The notes: generated by a model from the sequence alone, not told the origin. DNA of 33,284 nucleotides from an uncultured Phycisphaerales bacterium (GCA_903929885.1 CAIYWI010000040.1:1-33284), one strand, 5' to 3'. Counted from the stretch's first letter, positions 12,001 through 20,897 are shown. A program made the numbers and translations.

Positions 12001-14520
12001 GCTCGAGAGCGCGAGCGAGAGCGACCCCGACACGCTCGCGCTCTGAATCAGCACGGCGTCGAAGATCGTCTCGCCCGACGTCAGGGCGTCGACATCGAAG
12101 AGCACCCGCAGGTCGGCGTTCATCGTCGCCGTGACCCGCAGCCTGCTGCTGGTCGTCACGCCGCCCAGGGGCGCGAGGTTCGCCGAGAAGTCCAGGGGCA
12201 CTTCCTGCACCGCGGCCGTCCGCGAGAACTGCAGGCGATAGCTGAAGCGGTTCTCCGTCGCGTCGTACTGCGGGGCGATCGTGCCCGCGGGCAGGCCCAG
12301 CACCGTGGCGAGGTTCGTCGCGAAGGACTGCACCGAATCGAAGATGGGAACGCCGCCGGGATCGCGCAGCGCGTCGGTCACCCGTGCCGCGAACGCCTGC
12401 GCGAAGTCGAGCGCGCCGCCCACGGTCAGGCCCTGCGTGAAGGGAATCGGCGTGCTCATCACGCTCGTGCCCGCGAGGTTGTCCAGCATCGTGCCGATGT
12501 GGTCCACCATCGACAGCAGTTGCACCGGCGAGAGGTTCTTGAAGTTCGCCATCTCGGCGAACGAGGCGTTTGTCGTCAGCGTCGGGGCCACGCCCGAGAA
12601 GGGGTTGGCCGTCAGCGTGATCGACGGAGCACCCGGGAAGGAATAGCCGCCGATCGTGGCCGAGAGGGGCAGCGATCCCGTGGCGGTCGCCGTGGTTCGC
12701 GTCACGGTGAAGAGACTGGCGGGCGAGAGTCCCTGCAGTTCCGTCAGCGTGATGCGACCGAGCGCGTCGGCGTCCGGATTGGTCAGCGCCACCGACACGC
12801 CCGCGTTCATCGCCAGCGAACCGTTCGCGATCGATACGTCGAGCACGCCGACGTTGGCGGTGAAGTTGAGGTTGGTGCCGGCGATCGAGGCCGCCGCGGC
12901 GAGCGAGCCCGAGCGGATGAAGAAGGCCTCCGCATCGCCCAGTCCCGCGGTCAGGTCGATGCCGAAGGAGAAGGAGTAGGCCACGGAGGCCTGCATGGTC
13001 ACCTGCGCCGATGCATCAAGACGCAGCCCCAGCGGCGCGGCCTCCGTGCCGAGGTTGACGGGCAGGTTGGCCAGCGTGCGGCTCGAGCGGAAGTCGAGAT
13101 TGAAGCGAAGCTCCGAGCCGCCGTTGTACAAGCCGCCGGTGACCGTGCCGAACGTCTGCGAGAGCGTGTCGAGCGCGCCGACGAGCCCGTCGCTCGTGGG
13201 GCTCGCCTGCGCCAAGTAGGTGCGCACCGGCGTGATCAACTGTGCTTCGAAGATGGTCGCCAGATCCAATGCGCGGCCGAGCGTCATCGGAGTGCGGGCT
13301 GCGTCGTTGAGCGTGACCAGCGGCAGGGACGTCGCCCAGTCGCCAAGGGACGCCAGGTCGGCGAAGGTGTCGGCCAGTGCGTCGAGGCCTTGCTCGATGG
13401 TCGAGATCTGCGCCGTTCCCAACGGCGTGTTGACGCCCGGGCCGTCGGTGCGAGGCGAATAGCCCGAAGGCGGCTGGGCGGGCGGTTCCGGATCGATCGC
13501 CGTGTCCGGAGGGGGAACACTCGGCGCATCCGTCAGGTCGATCCGCGCGGATGCCCCCACGTTGTTGGCGTTGGTGACCTCCGGCACGCGGTCCCAACGA
13601 TCGGTCAGCACCAGCAGGTAGCCGTCCGAACGCACGCTCGACGGAATCTCAACCTCGCGCCGGTAGGTGTACTGGGTTTGAGGCGAGAGGGGGTTCTGCT
13701 CTCGCGTCCAACGGCTGGTGAGGTACGTGTCGCCCGCGTCGAAGGTCGCGTCATGCGAGAAGTAGACCGCATCGTGCCAACCGTCGCCCGAGATCACGCC
13801 CGTGCCGACGTTGCGAACCGTCCACTCCAGCGTGATGGTCTGTCCTCTCGCTCCAGTCGCTGGGCCTTGGACGTCGACCACCGCGAGGTCCAGGCCTGGC
13901 TGCCGATACTCGGTGGGCTGCCACGGTCCCCCCGGCGGCGGCGCGGTGAACCCGTTCGAGCCCGGTGATGGCGCGTTGTCAGGCTGCGTCGGAGTCGTGC
14001 CGGGAGCCGCCCCGGTCGGAGGTGTCGCCGATCCGGGTTGGGGCGTCGGCGGCTGGGTTGCCGGGGCGGTCGAGGGCGAGACGTTCGATCCTTCGGTCGG
14101 TTGCCCGGGTGCACTTTCGGGCGTGGCGGTGCGACGATCCAACGCCTGCAGCGAACGTTCGCGACCGATCTGGGGATCGGCCATCCCCCGAGGCGAAAGG
14201 TTCAGCGTGGGAAGTGACGCCAACCCTTCGGCCTGAGCGGCATCTCGGTAACCGACTCCGCTGCCGCCGGGCAGGTACCCGCCGCTCTCGACGCGGCTGT
14301 GGGCCAACCCGTGTTCATGCTCAAGGCTCTCCCGCTGAAGGCTCCGCGCAAAGAGCAGTTGGCCGTAGTCGTCCGGGCCCGAGACCGAGTGCGTCGTGAA
14401 GTCCGCGTTCAGCAGGATGATGGGTTCGAGCTGTTCAAACCTCGGCGGGGCGCCCTGTGGTCCGGCGACTGCCCTGTCGGCCTCGGACTGACCTTGATTG
14501 CGTTCCGATTGCTCGGCCAT
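1..14520 (-). CDS. Giant LEPR-XLL-like, RTX-repeat, beta-helix surface/secreted protein (3' end outside window)
   Basis: One frame stays open from the ATG at 14520 to the window edge, giving at least 4840 codons. An AGGAG sits 8 nt before the ATG. Approximate residues: 27-40 an LEPR-XLL-like motif ([13 protein letters not shown], with Ile where the family usually has Arg); 131-201 a Pro/Thr linker; 207-330 a CARDB-like domain; 380-1640 about four diverged ~290-aa repeats; 1984-2830 RTX nonapeptides (GGxGxDxUx); 2908-3288 seven propeller-type repeats; then modules opening with YYVNDA or YYVDDA near 3287, 4084 and 4715, each followed by beta-helix repeats. A CBM-like segment ([11 protein letters not shown]) lies near 3800, and Kre9/KNH-type Ig-like domains near 3975-4077 and 4617-4710. 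No classical signal peptide is visible. Family knowledge suggests a calcium-stabilised adhesin or matrix protein. The upstream SecA, M50 and HlyD genes are its likely exporters (inference). Confidence 0.93.
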   Translation of the reverse strand, partial: MAEQSERNQGQSEADRAVAGPQGAPPRFEQLEPIILLNADFTTHSVSGPDDYGQLLFARSLQRESLEHEHGLAHSRVESGGYLPGGSGVGYRDAAQAEGLASLPTLNLSPRGMADPQIGRERSLQALDRRTATPESAPGQPTEGSNVSPSTAPATQPPTPQPGSATPPTGAAPGTTPTQPDNAPSPGSNGFTAPPPGGPWQPTEYRQPGLDLAVVDVQGPATGARGQTITLEWTVRNVGTGVISGDGWHDAVYFSHDATFDAGDTYLTSRWTREQNPLSPQTQYTYRREVEIPSSVRSDGYLLVLTDRWDRVPEVTNANNVGASARIDLTDAPSVPPPDTAIDPEPPAQPPSGYSPRTDGPGVNTPLGTAQISTIEQGLDALADTFADLASLGDWATSLPLVTLNDAARTPMTLGRALDLATIFEAQLITPVRTYLAQASPTSDGLVGALDTLSQTFGTVTGGLYNGGSELRFNLDFRSSRTLANLPVNLGTEAAPLGLRLDASAQVTMQASVAYSFSFGIDLTAGLGDAEAFFIRSGSLAAAASIAGTNLNFTANVGVLDVSIANGSLAMNAGVSVALTNPDADALGRITLTELQGLSPASLFTVTRTTATATGSLPLSATIGGYSFPGAPSITLTANPFSGVAPTLTTNASFAEMANFKNLSPVQLLSMVDHIGTMLDNLAGTSVMSTPIPFTQGLTVGGALDFAQAFAARVTDALRDPGGVPIFDSVQSFATNLATVLGLPAGTIAPQYDATENRFSYRLQFSRTAAVQEVPLDFSANLAPLGGVTTSSRLRVTATMNADLRVLFDVDALTSGETIFDAVLIQSASVSGSLSLALSSFSAAARFGFLDVSVGGGSATGNAAISMQMRDPVGGSTTTPVKVTTLLQRIVTDPSSIVTTPSVTGSASMSLGPISVMGGLLGPITGSPTITISLPSLTATPTLSYNSDFNPILSFRDLDVGDVAAALSSFASYLQTLSGFSFLNYKLPFLNKTVSEMLGFAADFGTIDELVAATGTSALQALQNALNGVLDDLPIPGSATIAFTQTPIRALRIDLSFQDQFSGSLPFNFDLATLASVDGDSLPSTIRNLVSGSGTLNANASVSLDLDLGIDLSNPLNPRPFIYDTTGLALSAQASGTNLNFSVAAGPLGVFIRNGSVNLGPATFSVQVNDNPGGGGRWYLDSIGTSQVTVALTGTASANLPIDFPLEGVSVGAITLSMSNLGTINASTVDLTLPNFQTLINDLDLNLNMTSLVDGLDFVFTIIDGAIVVGGLASRLPIVGDDIGEAVRVIQQFKNNVIVPLRSELATGNLLQAEVKSILFSALGPAGINILRDNNNAGGSGVTLDDVIVTVTDTSPPDGIVDDIRFDIKIGQEASLSTGQTGFDLGLDAIGLTLDGSVNLQLGWSMNLVFGLSVAEGGAYFDLTNNRNDLTLEASATVPGFDASGRLLILEARARDNPANPTRLNASFQLDLREPPSGNGNGKLSFNELIGATPAQIVNAQFNATAHLDLLLTLRFGPDANFPSLGANLVVDWTMTNASVGSPSVAFNDITVNMGEFFSRFVGPIIAAIQTVTDPLQPVIDALTAPLPVITDLVQLVDPSAEPVTMLTLASLTGLADTQFIGAITDVLDLITIINGISVGPDVKINLGSFNLAGVGASTLRTRGGLGSFTIPAANANPLSGLTQLASNPATSSFTTSNQSVEGGGLQFPFLDDPLGSLFPLLLGQDVTIFRYDAPKLAVGFEFRQSFPIIGPLVATLGGRLEAGIDVDFGYDTYGLRRTIETGNALELLNGFYIEDKVGGTSSGKDKFEAYITGEIAAGGGIDIFIASAGVEGGVFATIGLDLRDPDGDGKFRFKNIIDAGSPLCVFTLGGEVGAFLRAYVEVGIWPFEVTLSFDLARVTLVTFNYDPCAEPPVLASLESSGELLLNMGPRAGLRGGEFTSDIAERFSVKRLTSYSVLVESDFGEGSQYSQTFGTEANPVLRITADGGAGDDSILIDPGIVLPTNLQGGVGNDTLQGGGANDTIAGGDGIDTIFGNAGVDILSGGIGDDSIKGGTGGDTIDGGDGNDVLVGGSDPANLDDADNIIGGLGDDNITGGLAIETIDAGPGRDIVRGGDGNDILRGGDGPDAVYGDGGDDNIQGGDDDDYLEGGETPVDSGAVAPNSGNDTIDGGAGNDVIHGRDGNDTVTGGSGNDELHGEEGDDSIDAGEGDDSVFGGDGADTILLGAGNDVAQGGAGNDVIRGDIGTDTIDAGAGADQVFGDAGNDILRGGDDNDTIEGGTGSDNIVGGAGNDTIRGQEDADTLSGQEGNDSIFGGGGNDTILGGFGNDVIRGEDGADTIYGDTGDDDIRGDAGADTIFGGTGREYIEGNADADVIRAGEGDDTVRGNSGNDTIYGEAGSDTVYGDDGDDVIEGGDGDDFLRGQLGVDNIRGNAGNDFIDGGDGNDTLRGDENDDLIYGGASGDDIIEGNAGNDRVWGESGADTISGGDGDDVLSGGVGNDVISGNGGNDQLLGDEGVDTLSGDAGNDTLVAGSGIGDSLSGGDGDDVIHGSDEGAASDPDFNDAIRFGDLISGGAGNDTIYANGGADRVSGDAGDDRIDGGMGADLLLGGEDNDALYAGESTGDDIRGEAGDDTIHGSFIGADTIRGGDGNDVIFGQGANDTIFGDAGDDIIDAGAGTDTVQGGLGNDEIDGGGGVGDSLSGNEGDDVIRGSDDGADVISGGDGRDRLFGRGGSDTISGGAGDDVIRGGTGDDLISGDAGSDLITGDEHHDTLYGHSASGAGDDNAVDYVYGDMGTNGSEPNQGRDQLAGGGGLDQLFGEGDDDVIRQGNSGSSPTGPDIQVNYGSGDGATPTDFTPAAATPAPSVQAGTPLITFGPSMAAGESTAGRFGELAGSGSRLGLSGSAGLSEDAASAAASDGSVYTAWAESQNGSFEIYVARFEAGAWTQLGGSAQGGGISATSGASRSPSIALDGANPVVAWAETDASGNTNIRVARWNGSAWAALGASLSAAGISGSNLAESPKVVMSGSTPVVAWIDRTGGVRNVHVRRFTGGAWQELGLGSASSDGVSNSTIDVADLSIAAGPSGRLAVAWTQAFAAQDREIYALEWNGTSWISLGGSASGGGVSNNTSESAQPSLAYLGDTLFVAWQDNTLDRSSILAARFSGGSWQPVGAPLGGSISGSTGRVSMPQLASAGTALQLAWIDSTVLSRATTRQAVHARAWNGTSFVEQLVGDARNEGVVATSGDIRGLHLALDASGRPIVSWTDASAGRPKAFVRHNTFSLGSVYYVNDAATAGDAISGAAGNAANPGTSAAAPAANVGQILAANDLNPGDVIVVDSGAYPAFTVGADDAGVTIIGGFFGLPAIGGTVAVNAADVTLSGLGLAALSVGSTAARLLVQDGAATAGITIDGASDTTVLRNVVGGGVTLNASATGAQVEQNRLSGGSRGIHFAGTGITGAVVRHNTITGATTGIDIAEATGAEIVSNTLTGNATGIRVQAALTGTIAGNTVTGGTVGLRYNAAANVVGNTFSGATTGALVSTSTQAAGLGFVGTGAANIFTGGSVGVELNGWMQGQTIRGNTTGVIGTGLLGPESSLDLANRIESNAVGTVFAGVIRFNRIAFNGTGIDASASQVVVHNLIYRNVADGIDIEATADVRIVNNTIDAWTGNAVRARGASTQLEVRGNILWADTGYALTVDNTSQSGFFSDRNTLYSTGTGKIAYWTKDFNDILDFRADVARFDLTSQGRTAVDPLWAQPRFMNRTAGNYQVFDVVAGRRFSSPTVDMGDVTADQGVPVDRVNLLQNPSFESGLSAWTVNLGSSVRTSSPSPHAGSGYFQPGNDAAGFAEQTINLLGAGYTPVALDSQDLVLVFGGRVRSAAESPADRGQFIVRFLDGGGSELSFQSLPASNVSDRWELLGSRVAIPSGARSVVYRFVASRESGSTTDSYLDATFAYVMPESFGADQGAYGNTVADAAATSTRIVLIAPDLYADWERNRPQTIIWNSFGNAADLGVNIDLFRDGPDGPAFVLNIALNTPDVGSFQWQPGTSGVDFGTYGLRIQVSLSGNAAVVDRGTEAFTVPEDGTAYYVDDASNVNDEFTPGATGNNRATGKLPTAPKPNPVNVIRTYELQNSSILHVDTGVYPLIDTFVASGITGAGYGTDRAFSLLGPTNAERVAEFVTAIPGNTSQSLIQLFDADFMQIRRLTLTGGRHAVNARSGSTDLVLDAIAARDNAADGVRIEGGSAFTLIRDLTATNHPGNSDGLAVIGGAGGVIENFVASGNRFGLYLNDVGVTINGATLTGNRSFGLYKDGGTAGGTWTNVTATSNAGGGLRTEGVVSIVGGTITGNTGWGVYQWYSSISVSQSIVSSNTAGGMFVMDGAFTGNRLASNGGPGIQVTNYGAPSIIGNTFSANGWGIYVESYSSQPIAIRNNTMSGHTNAAIRILNLTGAASRQIVNNTIDEATADGIRVSNSRDITLRNNIIWVRGGYGVYIENDSQLGFQTNFNLLRATGGGRTGFYQGDRASLTDWQFATFQDADSLSADPLFVNPAAGNFRLQSVHGSYDPATGEFVANALTSPAIDRGNPSDAFNLEPASNGGYINLGAEGNTAQASRSPAQYVTVTNPNGGETLPQNTTFNVRWRSFGFAGNVDIAASRNGPAGPFTVIAANEANDGSYSWNLTGAPISDQYVLRITSSGTPAIGDASDALFSVGVPISVYYVDDASDVDDEFTPGAVGNDANTGQSPMAPKASIRAVLQQYDLEFGDVIYVDSGTYQLTANILIEAQDAGVRIIGPSSGPGAVIDRNNRTSASQRAFELLNADAVTISRLRITGGFYGVFLGDG
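4690..5830 (-). repeat. Seven propeller-type repeats in the giant protein
   Basis: Seven repeats of about 50-60 residues share the pattern SPxIALDGxxPVVAWA ... IxVARWNGxxWxxLG, followed by a Gly/Ser-rich turn. Repeats two to four are the clearest, and the seventh is shorter ([16 protein letters not shown]). Seven such units fit a seven-bladed beta-propeller of the sialidase/FG-GAP-like fold class. The fold is inferred from the repeat count and pattern and has not been tested structurally. Confidence 0.75.
6040..8570 (-). repeat. RTX-type calcium-binding nonapeptide array in the giant protein (~93 units)
   Basis: The giant protein runs here as nearly continuous GGxGxDxUx nonapeptides (for example [25 protein letters not shown]). 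In DNA this is a diverged 27-bp periodicity rich in gtcgttgcc and gatggtgtcg on the plus strand. The length divided by 27 gives about 93 units, broken by a few insertions, such as one near 8030-8070. Known RTX arrays form parallel beta-rolls that bind calcium between turns and usually fold only outside the cell. The array sits mid-protein instead of next to a C-terminal type I secretion signal. Confidence 0.95.
9600..13130 (-). repeat. Four diverged ~290-residue repeats in the giant protein
   Basis: A motif of the type F-I-x-S-G-S-L-x-A-x-A-S followed by TNLNF recurs with its Ile or Phe near 12916, 12046, 11155 and 10260, a spacing of roughly 870-890 bp. Each copy is followed by a segment resembling V-x-V-x-I-x-N-G-S, then by an acidic loop ([15 protein letters not shown], then [15 protein letters not shown] in the last unit; [10 protein letters not shown] occurs once more near 8990). 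Later in the unit comes an LPF(L)-x-LDFA-like segment. The repeats are divergent, so they are old duplications. The acidic loops resemble EF-hand loops, but binding is inferred. Confidence 0.7.
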
Positions 14521-14646
14521 GAGACTCGCTCCTGAGCTATGAACCCGCTGACGCACCCTTGAGGGGGAAGGATCGATCACCGTGCACGGGTGTTGCGTCC
14601 CGGTGCGCGCGGCATCTCTCCACCATTAGGCGAGAGCCAGCCCTCA

Positions 14647-14674
14647 GGTATACCCAAAAAAGGGGATATGTCAA
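14647..14674 (-). promoter_or_regulatory. Sigma70-type promoter for the giant gene
   Basis: Read on the minus strand, TTGACA (14669-14674) is followed after 16 bp by TATACC (14647-14652). This is a near-consensus promoter in otherwise very GC-rich DNA. It would start transcription near 14640 and leave a leader of about 120 nt before the giant gene. It lies in the 194-bp gap after the secA-like gene, so the giant gene probably has its own transcript in addition to any read-through from the exporter genes. Confidence 0.6.
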
Positions 14675-14679
14675 TCCCC
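14662..14679. promoter_or_regulatory. Operator-like dyad GGGGAT-N6-ATCCCC over the -35 box
   Basis: A perfect 6-bp inverted repeat, GGGGAT (14662-14667) and ATCCCC (14674-14679), is separated by 6 bp. Its centre coincides with the TTGACA -35 hexamer at 14669-14674. A dimeric regulator bound here would block the promoter. The symmetry is seen directly; a regulatory role is inference. Confidence 0.4.
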
Positions 14680-14714
14680 AAGCGAAGCGAGGGTCGATAA
14701 ATGTTCGGATTGTG

Positions 14715-16736
14715 TTATCGGCCCCGGGCGGCGAAGCCCAGCGAATCGCGGAGTTGCTCATCCGTCCGGAGCACGTCGGCGCGACGACGTCGTGCCAGTG
14801 CCTGAGCCCTTGCCTGGGCCAACCGAGCGACCGCTCGGGCCACCGACGACGGGATCATGCCGTTGCGGGAGAGTCGCGATGCAGCCGCGGCTTCGAGCGA
14901 CGCGAACCGGACGAAAAGCTCATCCTCGAGCGAGAGGAAGGCTTGGACGCTCCCCGGTTCGCCTTGTCGTCCGGCCCGGCCCGCCAGTTGGCGGTCGACC
15001 CGTTCGGCCTCATGAAGTTCGGTGGCGATGACGTGCAGTCCGCCCAACCCCTCGACGCCAGCCCCAAGCCGGATGTCGGTGCCGCGGCCGGCCATGTTGG
15101 TGGCGATGGTGACGGCGCCGCGAACGCCGGCCGCCGCGATGACCTGCGCTTCCTCGCGGTGACGGAGGGCGTTGAGGACGCGGTGAGGCATCCCGATCCG
15201 TTCCAGTCGCAAACTCAAGGCCTCGCTGGCCTCGACGCTGCGGGTGCCAACCAGCACCGGGCGGCCGATTCGGTTCATCGCGACGATCGAATCGACCACC
15301 CCCTGCCAACGGTCATCGCTGCGGCGATACGCCATCAGCGGCAGTCGCTCGAGAAGCGGGGGGCGATGTCGTGGAATGACGGTGACCGCAAGGGAATACA
15401 CGCTCCAGAGTTCGCGCGAGGCCTCGGACAGCGTGCCGCTCATGCCGGCAAGGCGCCGATACATGCCGAAGAAACGCTGGAAACTGATGCTGTCGAGCGT
15501 TTCCTTCGGCCGCGTGACGACCACGCCCTCCTTGGCCTCGATCGCCTGGTGGAAGCCGTCTCGCCATGTGCGGTCGCTCATGAGGCGTCCCGTGAACTCG
15601 TCGACGATGACGATCTTCCCCTCGTGCACGAGGTAGTGTCGGCCCTGATCGTGAAGCACCCGTGCGCTGAGGGCCTGCACCACGAGTTCCTCGCGTCGAC
15701 GAGCGCCGGAAAGCACGGGGACGCCCGCTACGTCGGCGTCGGCCACGCGTCGGCGGCCCTCGGGCGTCAGCATCACCTCGCGGATTTCGCGATCGACTCG
15801 GAAGTCCGTGGATTCGGTCAGGCCCGCGGCGATCTCGGAAGCGACCCTGAATGCCGTCGCCCGTCGCTCGTCGGCCGCCTCATTCGACTCGCCCGCGATG
15901 ATCAGCGGCGTCACGGCCTCGTCGATCAGCAGCGAGTCCGCCTCGTCGACGATGGCGTGCGCCAAGCCTCGCATCACCAAGCGGTCGGCCGTGACGGATC
16001 GACCGGGCATGGCGACGCCCTCGGCGAGCATGCCGGCGAGCGTGCGGACGCTTCGTGAGGGAGCCACCCTGGCGGCGGCCAGCCGGTCTCGCAGCCAATC
16101 GGCCGCCACCTCCTTCGCGGTGGCGTAGGTGATGTCCGCCGCATACGCCCTTCGGCGGTCCCGCGGCGTGGCCTCCTCGCCGATGGACTCGACGGTGAGC
16201 CCCGCCCACGCATGGAGCGGCCGCATCCAAGAGGCGTCGCGTTCGGCGAGGTAGTCGTTGACGGTCACCACGTGGACGCCCCGGCCGCGCCAGCCGGCCA
16301 ACGCCGCGGCCAACGCGGCGGTGAGGGTCTTGCCTTCGCCGGTCGCCATTTCGACCGCGCATCCGGCGTCCAGCGCCAACGCGCCGGCCAACTGCACCGG
16401 AAACGGTTCGAGTCCAAGCACGCGACGGGAGGCCTCTCGGAGCAGGGACAGGGCTTCGACATGCGTCGACGGTTCGAACCGACCCATGCGGGCTCGTTCG
16501 CGACAGTGCTCGAGCGAGGCTCGAATCGCGTGGTCGGATTCGGTCGACAGGCGTCGCGAGGCTTCGCACGCGAGATGGGCGAGATCCAGCAGCGGACCCG
16601 GACGGCGGGCCATCCGGATCACGGATCCGGTGCAGGCGTGCCATGCTGCATCCAGGCCTCGCAAGCGTGCATCGCGTGCGCGCGGGTGGTGATCGTGCAC
16701 CGAAAGCCGCGGGATGGGCGTGGGCAATCGAATCAT
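14715..16736 (-). CDS. SecA-like preprotein translocase ATPase, short paralog
   Basis: The 673-aa product aligns by eye with the SecA motor: Q-motif-like LGLEPFPVQLAGAL, Walker A MATGEGKT at residues 130-137, DEAD at 264-267 followed by LLIDEAVTPLIIAG, a reduced preprotein cross-linking region with VDEFTGRLM, NMAGRGTDIRLG near 548, and the arginine-finger motif QLAGRAGRQGEPGS near 582-595. Housekeeping SecA is about 800-950 aa. This protein stops soon after the start of the helical scaffold domain, so the helical wing, the two-helix finger and the zinc-binding tail are missing. It is a paralog, unlikely to be the cell's general SecA. Its start lies 7 nt after the M50 gene's stop, so the two are probably translated together. 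Its place just before the giant gene suggests a dedicated role in that protein's export (inference). Confidence 0.93.
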   Translation of the reverse strand: MIRLPTPIPRLSVHDHHPRARDARLRGLDAAWHACTGSVIRMARRPGPLLDLAHLACEASRRLSTESDHAIRASLEHCRERARMGRFEPSTHVEALSLLREASRRVLGLEPFPVQLAGALALDAGCAVEMATGEGKTLTAALAAALAGWRGRGVHVVTVNDYLAERDASWMRPLHAWAGLTVESIGEEATPRDRRRAYAADITYATAKEVAADWLRDRLAAARVAPSRSVRTLAGMLAEGVAMPGRSVTADRLVMRGLAHAIVDEADSLLIDEAVTPLIIAGESNEAADERRATAFRVASEIAAGLTESTDFRVDREIREVMLTPEGRRRVADADVAGVPVLSGARRREELVVQALSARVLHDQGRHYLVHEGKIVIVDEFTGRLMSDRTWRDGFHQAIEAKEGVVVTRPKETLDSISFQRFFGMYRRLAGMSGTLSEASRELWSVYSLAVTVIPRHRPPLLERLPLMAYRRSDDRWQGVVDSIVAMNRIGRPVLVGTRSVEASEALSLRLERIGMPHRVLNALRHREEAQVIAAAGVRGAVTIATNMAGRGTDIRLGAGVEGLGGLHVIATELHEAERVDRQLAGRAGRQGEPGSVQAFLSLEDELFVRFASLEAAAASRLSRNGMIPSSVARAVARLAQARAQALARRRRADVLRTDEQLRDSLGFAARGR

Positions 16737-16743
16737 CGGCGCG

Positions 16744-18966
16744 TCACACCTGGAACCTGGCCTGCAACTCTCGACGGAACCATTGCCACCCTTGAACGAG
16801 CAAGGGGGCGTCCGCGAGCCTGAACCGGGCGATCACTCGTTGTCCCGGGAGGAACCCATTCGGATCATCGATCGAGAGCCGCCACTCGAAGTGAGGTTCG
16901 GCCGCGCGTTCGCCCTGCTGCCGGAGATCGGGAGCCGAAGGCCGCGATCCGGACGGTCTCGGCCCCTCGTCGGCATTGCGCTGGATGGGGCCACCCATCT
17001 CGAAGGCGAGCGAGGCGCTCGGGAGGTCGGTGGTCCCCGCGGGCACGATGGCTTCGATGGTGGCGACCGACTCGGTCTGCGGCCTGCCCTTCACCCGCAC
17101 CGAGGCGGTGGCGGAACCTTCCGCCAGCAGACGCGCCGCGACGGGTTGGGTGGCGATGCCGCGAACGCGGAGCGACGCGAGGTCGGCCACGACGCCCAGC
17201 CGCTCGCCCTTGCCGACGAAGGAACCGACGCGGCGATCGATGTCGGGCGAGATCCAGATGCCGCTCCGAGGCGCCGCAGTCTCGAGCCGACGCACCTCGT
17301 CACGGCTGAAGGCCAGGCGGTTCTCGACGGCTCGTATTTGCGCCAGCGTCTGCTGAACGAGCGACGAATCGCGTTCGAGGGCGGCACGCCTCAACGCGTC
17401 GAGACGCTGCAACTCCAACTCCTGCAGGCGCACGTCGGCGAGGAGATCCTCGTTGCGGGCACGCACCAGCACGGCCCCCGGGGCGTCGACGCGGGCGAGG
17501 GTGGGAGCGGCCTCGGTCACGAAACCGGCGCTGGCGGCGAAGATCGTGGAGGCATGCTTCGACTCGACGATCCCCTCGATGCGGACGTGGGCGGGCACCG
17601 GCCAGGCGGCAAGCAACCCTGCCAGCACCGCGACGAACGCGAGCGTCGTGGCGACGGCCCTGCCTCGCACGCGGGAGATTTCCGGATCGGCGGCGAGGTA
17701 GGAGATGAAACGCCACAGCGGAACGCCCGCCCACATCGCGACGCCGAGCAGCGCGAAGAGCACGCCGATGACGAAGAACTGCTGGGCGATGAACCAGGCG
17801 ATGCCGGCGAAGACGATCGTGCGATAGACGGCCGACACGACGGCGTAGGTCGCCAGCCACGGTTCCTCGCCGGGGGACGCCGAGGATGGACGCAGGCGAG
17901 GCACGGCCCACGCATGCTTCTTGACCAGATGCTGCACGAACTCGTTCGAGCGGCGACCGAGATTGGGCATGCCGAGCATGTCGCACAGCATGTAGTAGCC
18001 GTCATACCGAAGGAGTGGATTGATGTTGAAGATCACGGTGGTGACGCTGGCGACCCATACGGCGTTGTGCGCCACGGCCTTCAGCACGGTGCCGTCGTTG
18101 GCTCGCGACCACACGATTGCCGCCACGGCCGCGATGGCGATCTCCCACGCCATTCCCATCGCCGCCACGAGGATCCGGGCGCGGCGTTCGCGGAGCAGCC
18201 ATGCGCTCGAGACGTCGACGTACGGGAAGGGGACGAGCACGAGGAACATCAGGCCGAGCGTGTTCACCTCGCCCCCGCGACCCTCTCGGAGTCCCATGAT
18301 CTTGCAGGCGTAGCCGTGGCCCAACTCGTGAACGAGCTTGAGGACGGCGAAGGTGAGGTACAAGAGGCCCAGATTGTCGGCGGACAGCAGGGTGGCGGCG
18401 TCCGCGGCCAGTTCGCCGAAGCGACCCGCCACGGCCCAAACGCCGGCCGCCGCCAACGCCACCCACGCCACCGCGCCCGCGGGGGTCAGCAGCGGACGGA
18501 AGACCCATGCCGAACGCTCGAGGAAGCGGTCGGGATTGAACAGCGGCAGTCGCAGGAAGAGCAAATTGGTCAAGACGCCCTGGAGTTCCCGGAGCGAGCG
18601 TCGGCGCTGACGGCGCAGGAGCACGTCGGTTTCGCCCTCGACTTCGGCCGCGAGGAGGTTGCTCCCGTAAAGCTGGCCGAGCAACGCGACGATCTCGCCC
18701 TGCGTGGGCGCGTCGTCGCCGAGCGATTCGCAGCACGCTTGCCAGCACTCGTCGACGGTCCGGCGGCCGTCGAGCAAGCCGACGAAGGCGTACGCCGAGG
18801 CATCCATTCGGAAGTAGTCCTTGCCGCCCGAGTCCTGCACCACGTGCCACGGGCGATCGCGGAACACCTGACGCACGACCTGCACGGTGGGCCGGAGTCG
18901 GGGTCGCAAGGCGCCCACACGATGCCAGCTTTCATGGAATGTGGGACGGTCGACGGCCACGAGCAC
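16744..18966 (-). CDS. PqqD-like / M50 site-2-type metalloprotease / HlyD fusion membrane protein
   Basis: The 740-aa product starts with GTG, preceded by GGGAG. Residues about 25-115 resemble PqqD or peptide-binding domains (YFRMDASAYAFVGLLDG). The membrane M50 domain follows, with the zinc motif HELGH at 213-217 and the second motif NPLLRYDGYY with Asp322, so both catalytic elements are intact. Several hydrophobic segments lie between about 165 and 460. From about 465 to the end it is HlyD/biotinyl-lipoyl-like (GIVESKHASTIFAASAGFV, then a coiled coil rich in Leu, Arg and Glu). M50-HlyD fusions are known from bacterial export and bacteriocin-type loci. It starts 18 nt after the GAF-HlyD gene and ends 7 nt before the secA-like gene, which indicates one operon. 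A role in membrane passage or processing of the giant protein is inferred. Confidence 0.9.
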   Translation of the reverse strand: MLVAVDRPTFHESWHRVGALRPRLRPTVQVVRQVFRDRPWHVVQDSGGKDYFRMDASAYAFVGLLDGRRTVDECWQACCESLGDDAPTQGEIVALLGQLYGSNLLAAEVEGETDVLLRRQRRRSLRELQGVLTNLLFLRLPLFNPDRFLERSAWVFRPLLTPAGAVAWVALAAAGVWAVAGRFGELAADAATLLSADNLGLLYLTFAVLKLVHELGHGYACKIMGLREGRGGEVNTLGLMFLVLVPFPYVDVSSAWLLRERRARILVAAMGMAWEIAIAAVAAIVWSRANDGTVLKAVAHNAVWVASVTTVIFNINPLLRYDGYYMLCDMLGMPNLGRRSNEFVQHLVKKHAWAVPRLRPSSASPGEEPWLATYAVVSAVYRTIVFAGIAWFIAQQFFVIGVLFALLGVAMWAGVPLWRFISYLAADPEISRVRGRAVATTLAFVAVLAGLLAAWPVPAHVRIEGIVESKHASTIFAASAGFVTEAAPTLARVDAPGAVLVRARNEDLLADVRLQELELQRLDALRRAALERDSSLVQQTLAQIRAVENRLAFSRDEVRRLETAAPRSGIWISPDIDRRVGSFVGKGERLGVVADLASLRVRGIATQPVAARLLAEGSATASVRVKGRPQTESVATIEAIVPAGTTDLPSASLAFEMGGPIQRNADEGPRPSGSRPSAPDLRQQGERAAEPHFEWRLSIDDPNGFLPGQRVIARFRLADAPLLVQGWQWFRRELQARFQV

Positions 18967-18984
18967 GCTCTCCCGGTTCAGGCG

Positions 18985-20877
18985 TCAAAGCCACAACTGC
19001 ATTCGGACCCAGTTCGACAGGCGTCGCGTCCAGATCCAGAGATACGACCTGCGCGATGCGTCGATCTTGGCAACGCCCTGCATGCCCGGACGGATCGACG
19101 TGGCGATCGAGGCGGGAATCTCGCCCAATCGCACTCTGGCGTTGAACACGTTCCGCTGCCCGTCGATCGTCGCCAGGGGGTCGATTCGTTCGACGGTGAA
19201 GGGGATCCGCGTCGACGGATAGGCCGCGGTGGCGAGCAGGCCGGACTGGCCCACGCTCACGTCGCCGACTTGATCCTCGGGGATGGCGACATCGGCGTGC
19301 AACTGATCGGTGGGGGCGAGTTCGAAGAGCACGTCGCCCGTCTTGACGGGCGATCCGATCATGCGATCAAGGTCGCCCACCAGCACCACGCCTGTCGCCG
19401 GCGCAGTCACCGTCGCCCGCTCGATCCGCATCCTCACCAACTCAAGACGGGCTCGGGCCTTCTCCGCCTCCGCTTCCGCCACGGCCGCGTCGCTGATCTT
19501 GCGCTCGCTGCGGGCCTTGGCCGCCTCCTTGAGTTTTGCCTCTCGCTCGGCGATCAGTGCGGCGGCCTCGACCTTGAGTTCGCTGTCGTCGAGGGCGGCA
19601 AGCACCGTCGTGCCGGCCTCCACGCGGTCGTTGGGCTTGACGCGAGCCTCCCGAAGGAACCCGTCGAACGGGGCGGGCACCGACAGTCGCCTGGGCACAT
19701 CGAGCGTGAAGGTGCCTTCGACGCGGTAGTCGCCACGCAGGAGCGCCGCCGCCAGGAGCGAGACGGCGGCAGCCACGCCGACAGACTTGGCGATCGTGTT
19801 GCGAGGGCCCACCACCCATGCAAGCAGTCGTCGAAGGTCATGCGTCAGTCGAGCGCCGATCCAGCGATCCGTCTCGTGGAGTCGCACCAGCGCGGGCGCC
19901 GCCACGTCGAGGAGCATGCGAAGGTCGATCGTGTCGGCCTGGGTGAATGGGCGGCCGGCGGATCGCTCAAGCGTCAGCACGGCCCTGACGCCCGTGTCCG
20001 CCGCCCCGGTCGCGTCGGTGCGTTCACGAACCCTGAGCGGCAGACTCAGGAGATTCGTCATGTCATGCGACTTGCGGAAGGCCTCGGCGCGCCTGTTGAC
20101 GATCGTCGGGGCGTCGGTGGGGGATGCCACTTCCGCGTCCTGATCGGCGCACTCTTCCATCATCTCCTCGATCGCCTGCACCAGCAGGGATCGCCGGTCG
20201 AGCGACTCGCGATGGCTCATGGCCGCGAGGCGCACTCGGTTGCCGTGGAGGAAGCCCAGGCTCACTCGATCGCAACCGTATCGCGTGGCGATGTCGTTGC
20301 AGACCTCCATCGCGGCGCCCTGAAAGCCCCGTGAGTCTCCCATCGACGCGGCCGCGTCGATCACGCCCGCCAGTCGTCTCGAACGGGCCTCGACGCCGAG
20401 CATGCGGGCCCGAAGGTCCAGCGACTCGATCATCCCCTTCGCCACCACGAGGCGAGCGCGAACCAAGGCGTGCGACGAGGGAGCGACTCGGAGGCAGGCG
20501 GCCAGCACAAGCGGTCCGCTGGCGGCATCCACGGTGCAACGGGCGAGCATCAACGGTCCGGTCGCGTCGTACAAGCCCGTCTCGCGGTCGAGGGCAATCA
20601 GGGACCCCTCGGCGGCAACACACTGCTCGAGGGCCACGACAAGCCACGGCGGGTGCGGCGAACCCGCCTGGAGGGCGGCGACGAGCGATGCCGGTGCGGC
20701 GGCGAGCACGCCCCCTGCGCGACCTTCGGTCGCGGGCCGCACCAAGGCGACAGCCTCGGCGGGAAGCGAACGGAGAATCGTCTCAAGCCCGTCCGTCAGG
20801 GCATCGATCGTGCCGTCTTCCGGACGAGGCGACGACGCTTCCGGAGGCGATTCGGGTTGGCCGGCACGCTCGGACAT
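18985..20877 (-). CDS. GAF domain-HlyD fusion (membrane fusion protein with N-terminal sensor-like domain)
   Basis: The 630-aa product has an N-terminal soluble half. Residues 30-160 look like a degenerate GAF-like region, and residues about 175-330 a better GAF domain (AAMEVCNDIATRYGCDRVSLGFL). One membrane helix lies near 365-381 (VGVAAAVSLLAAALL). The rest is HlyD-like: a lipoyl half-motif (PAPFDGFLREARVKPNDRV), an Ala/Glu/Lys coiled coil at about 430-490, a second lipoyl half (ATVTAPATGVVL), and a C-terminal beta-barrel. The GAF part should face the cytoplasm and the adaptor part the periplasm. It is the first gene of the minus-strand exporter group. The ATG has no clear Shine-Dalgarno sequence but has a -10-like TATATT 8 nt upstream. 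The ligand of the GAF domain is unknown. Confidence 0.88.
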   Translation of the reverse strand: MSERAGQPESPPEASSPRPEDGTIDALTDGLETILRSLPAEAVALVRPATEGRAGGVLAAAPASLVAALQAGSPHPPWLVVALEQCVAAEGSLIALDRETGLYDATGPLMLARCTVDAASGPLVLAACLRVAPSSHALVRARLVVAKGMIESLDLRARMLGVEARSRRLAGVIDAAASMGDSRGFQGAAMEVCNDIATRYGCDRVSLGFLHGNRVRLAAMSHRESLDRRSLLVQAIEEMMEECADQDAEVASPTDAPTIVNRRAEAFRKSHDMTNLLSLPLRVRERTDATGAADTGVRAVLTLERSAGRPFTQADTIDLRMLLDVAAPALVRLHETDRWIGARLTHDLRRLLAWVVGPRNTIAKSVGVAAAVSLLAAALLRGDYRVEGTFTLDVPRRLSVPAPFDGFLREARVKPNDRVEAGTTVLAALDDSELKVEAAALIAEREAKLKEAAKARSERKISDAAVAEAEAEKARARLELVRMRIERATVTAPATGVVLVGDLDRMIGSPVKTGDVLFELAPTDQLHADVAIPEDQVGDVSVGQSGLLATAAYPSTRIPFTVERIDPLATIDGQRNVFNARVRLGEIPASIATSIRPGMQGVAKIDASRRSYLWIWTRRLSNWVRMQLWL

Positions 20878-20897
20878 TCGTCTCTAATATAGACCAA
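20878..20897. promoter_or_regulatory. 20-bp bidirectional start region with possible leaderless promoters
   Basis: Only 20 bp separate the divergent ATGs at 20877 (minus) and 20898 (plus). This AT-rich island contains TAATAT (20885-20890), 7 bp before the plus-strand ATG, and TATATT on the minus strand (20887-20892), 9 bp before the minus-strand ATG. Both spacings would place transcription starts at or next to the ATGs. The stretch also holds an imperfect palindrome, GTCTCTAATATAGAC (20880-20894). The -35 elements would lie inside the opposite genes and are weak. Confidence 0.45.

Noticed and set aside
1..14520. A possible frameshift or internal stop in the giant gene
   Set aside because: The frame was checked at positions near 1021, 6001, 7021, 10021, 12001 and 13021 and reads sensible repeat sequence in the same frame each time.
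16714..20334. A 1206-codon plus-strand open frame opposite the SecA, M50-HlyD and GAF-HlyD genes
   Set aside because: It is antisense to three well-supported genes; its product is low-complexity His/Arg/Gly-rich with no domain. High GC leaves few stops in this frame.
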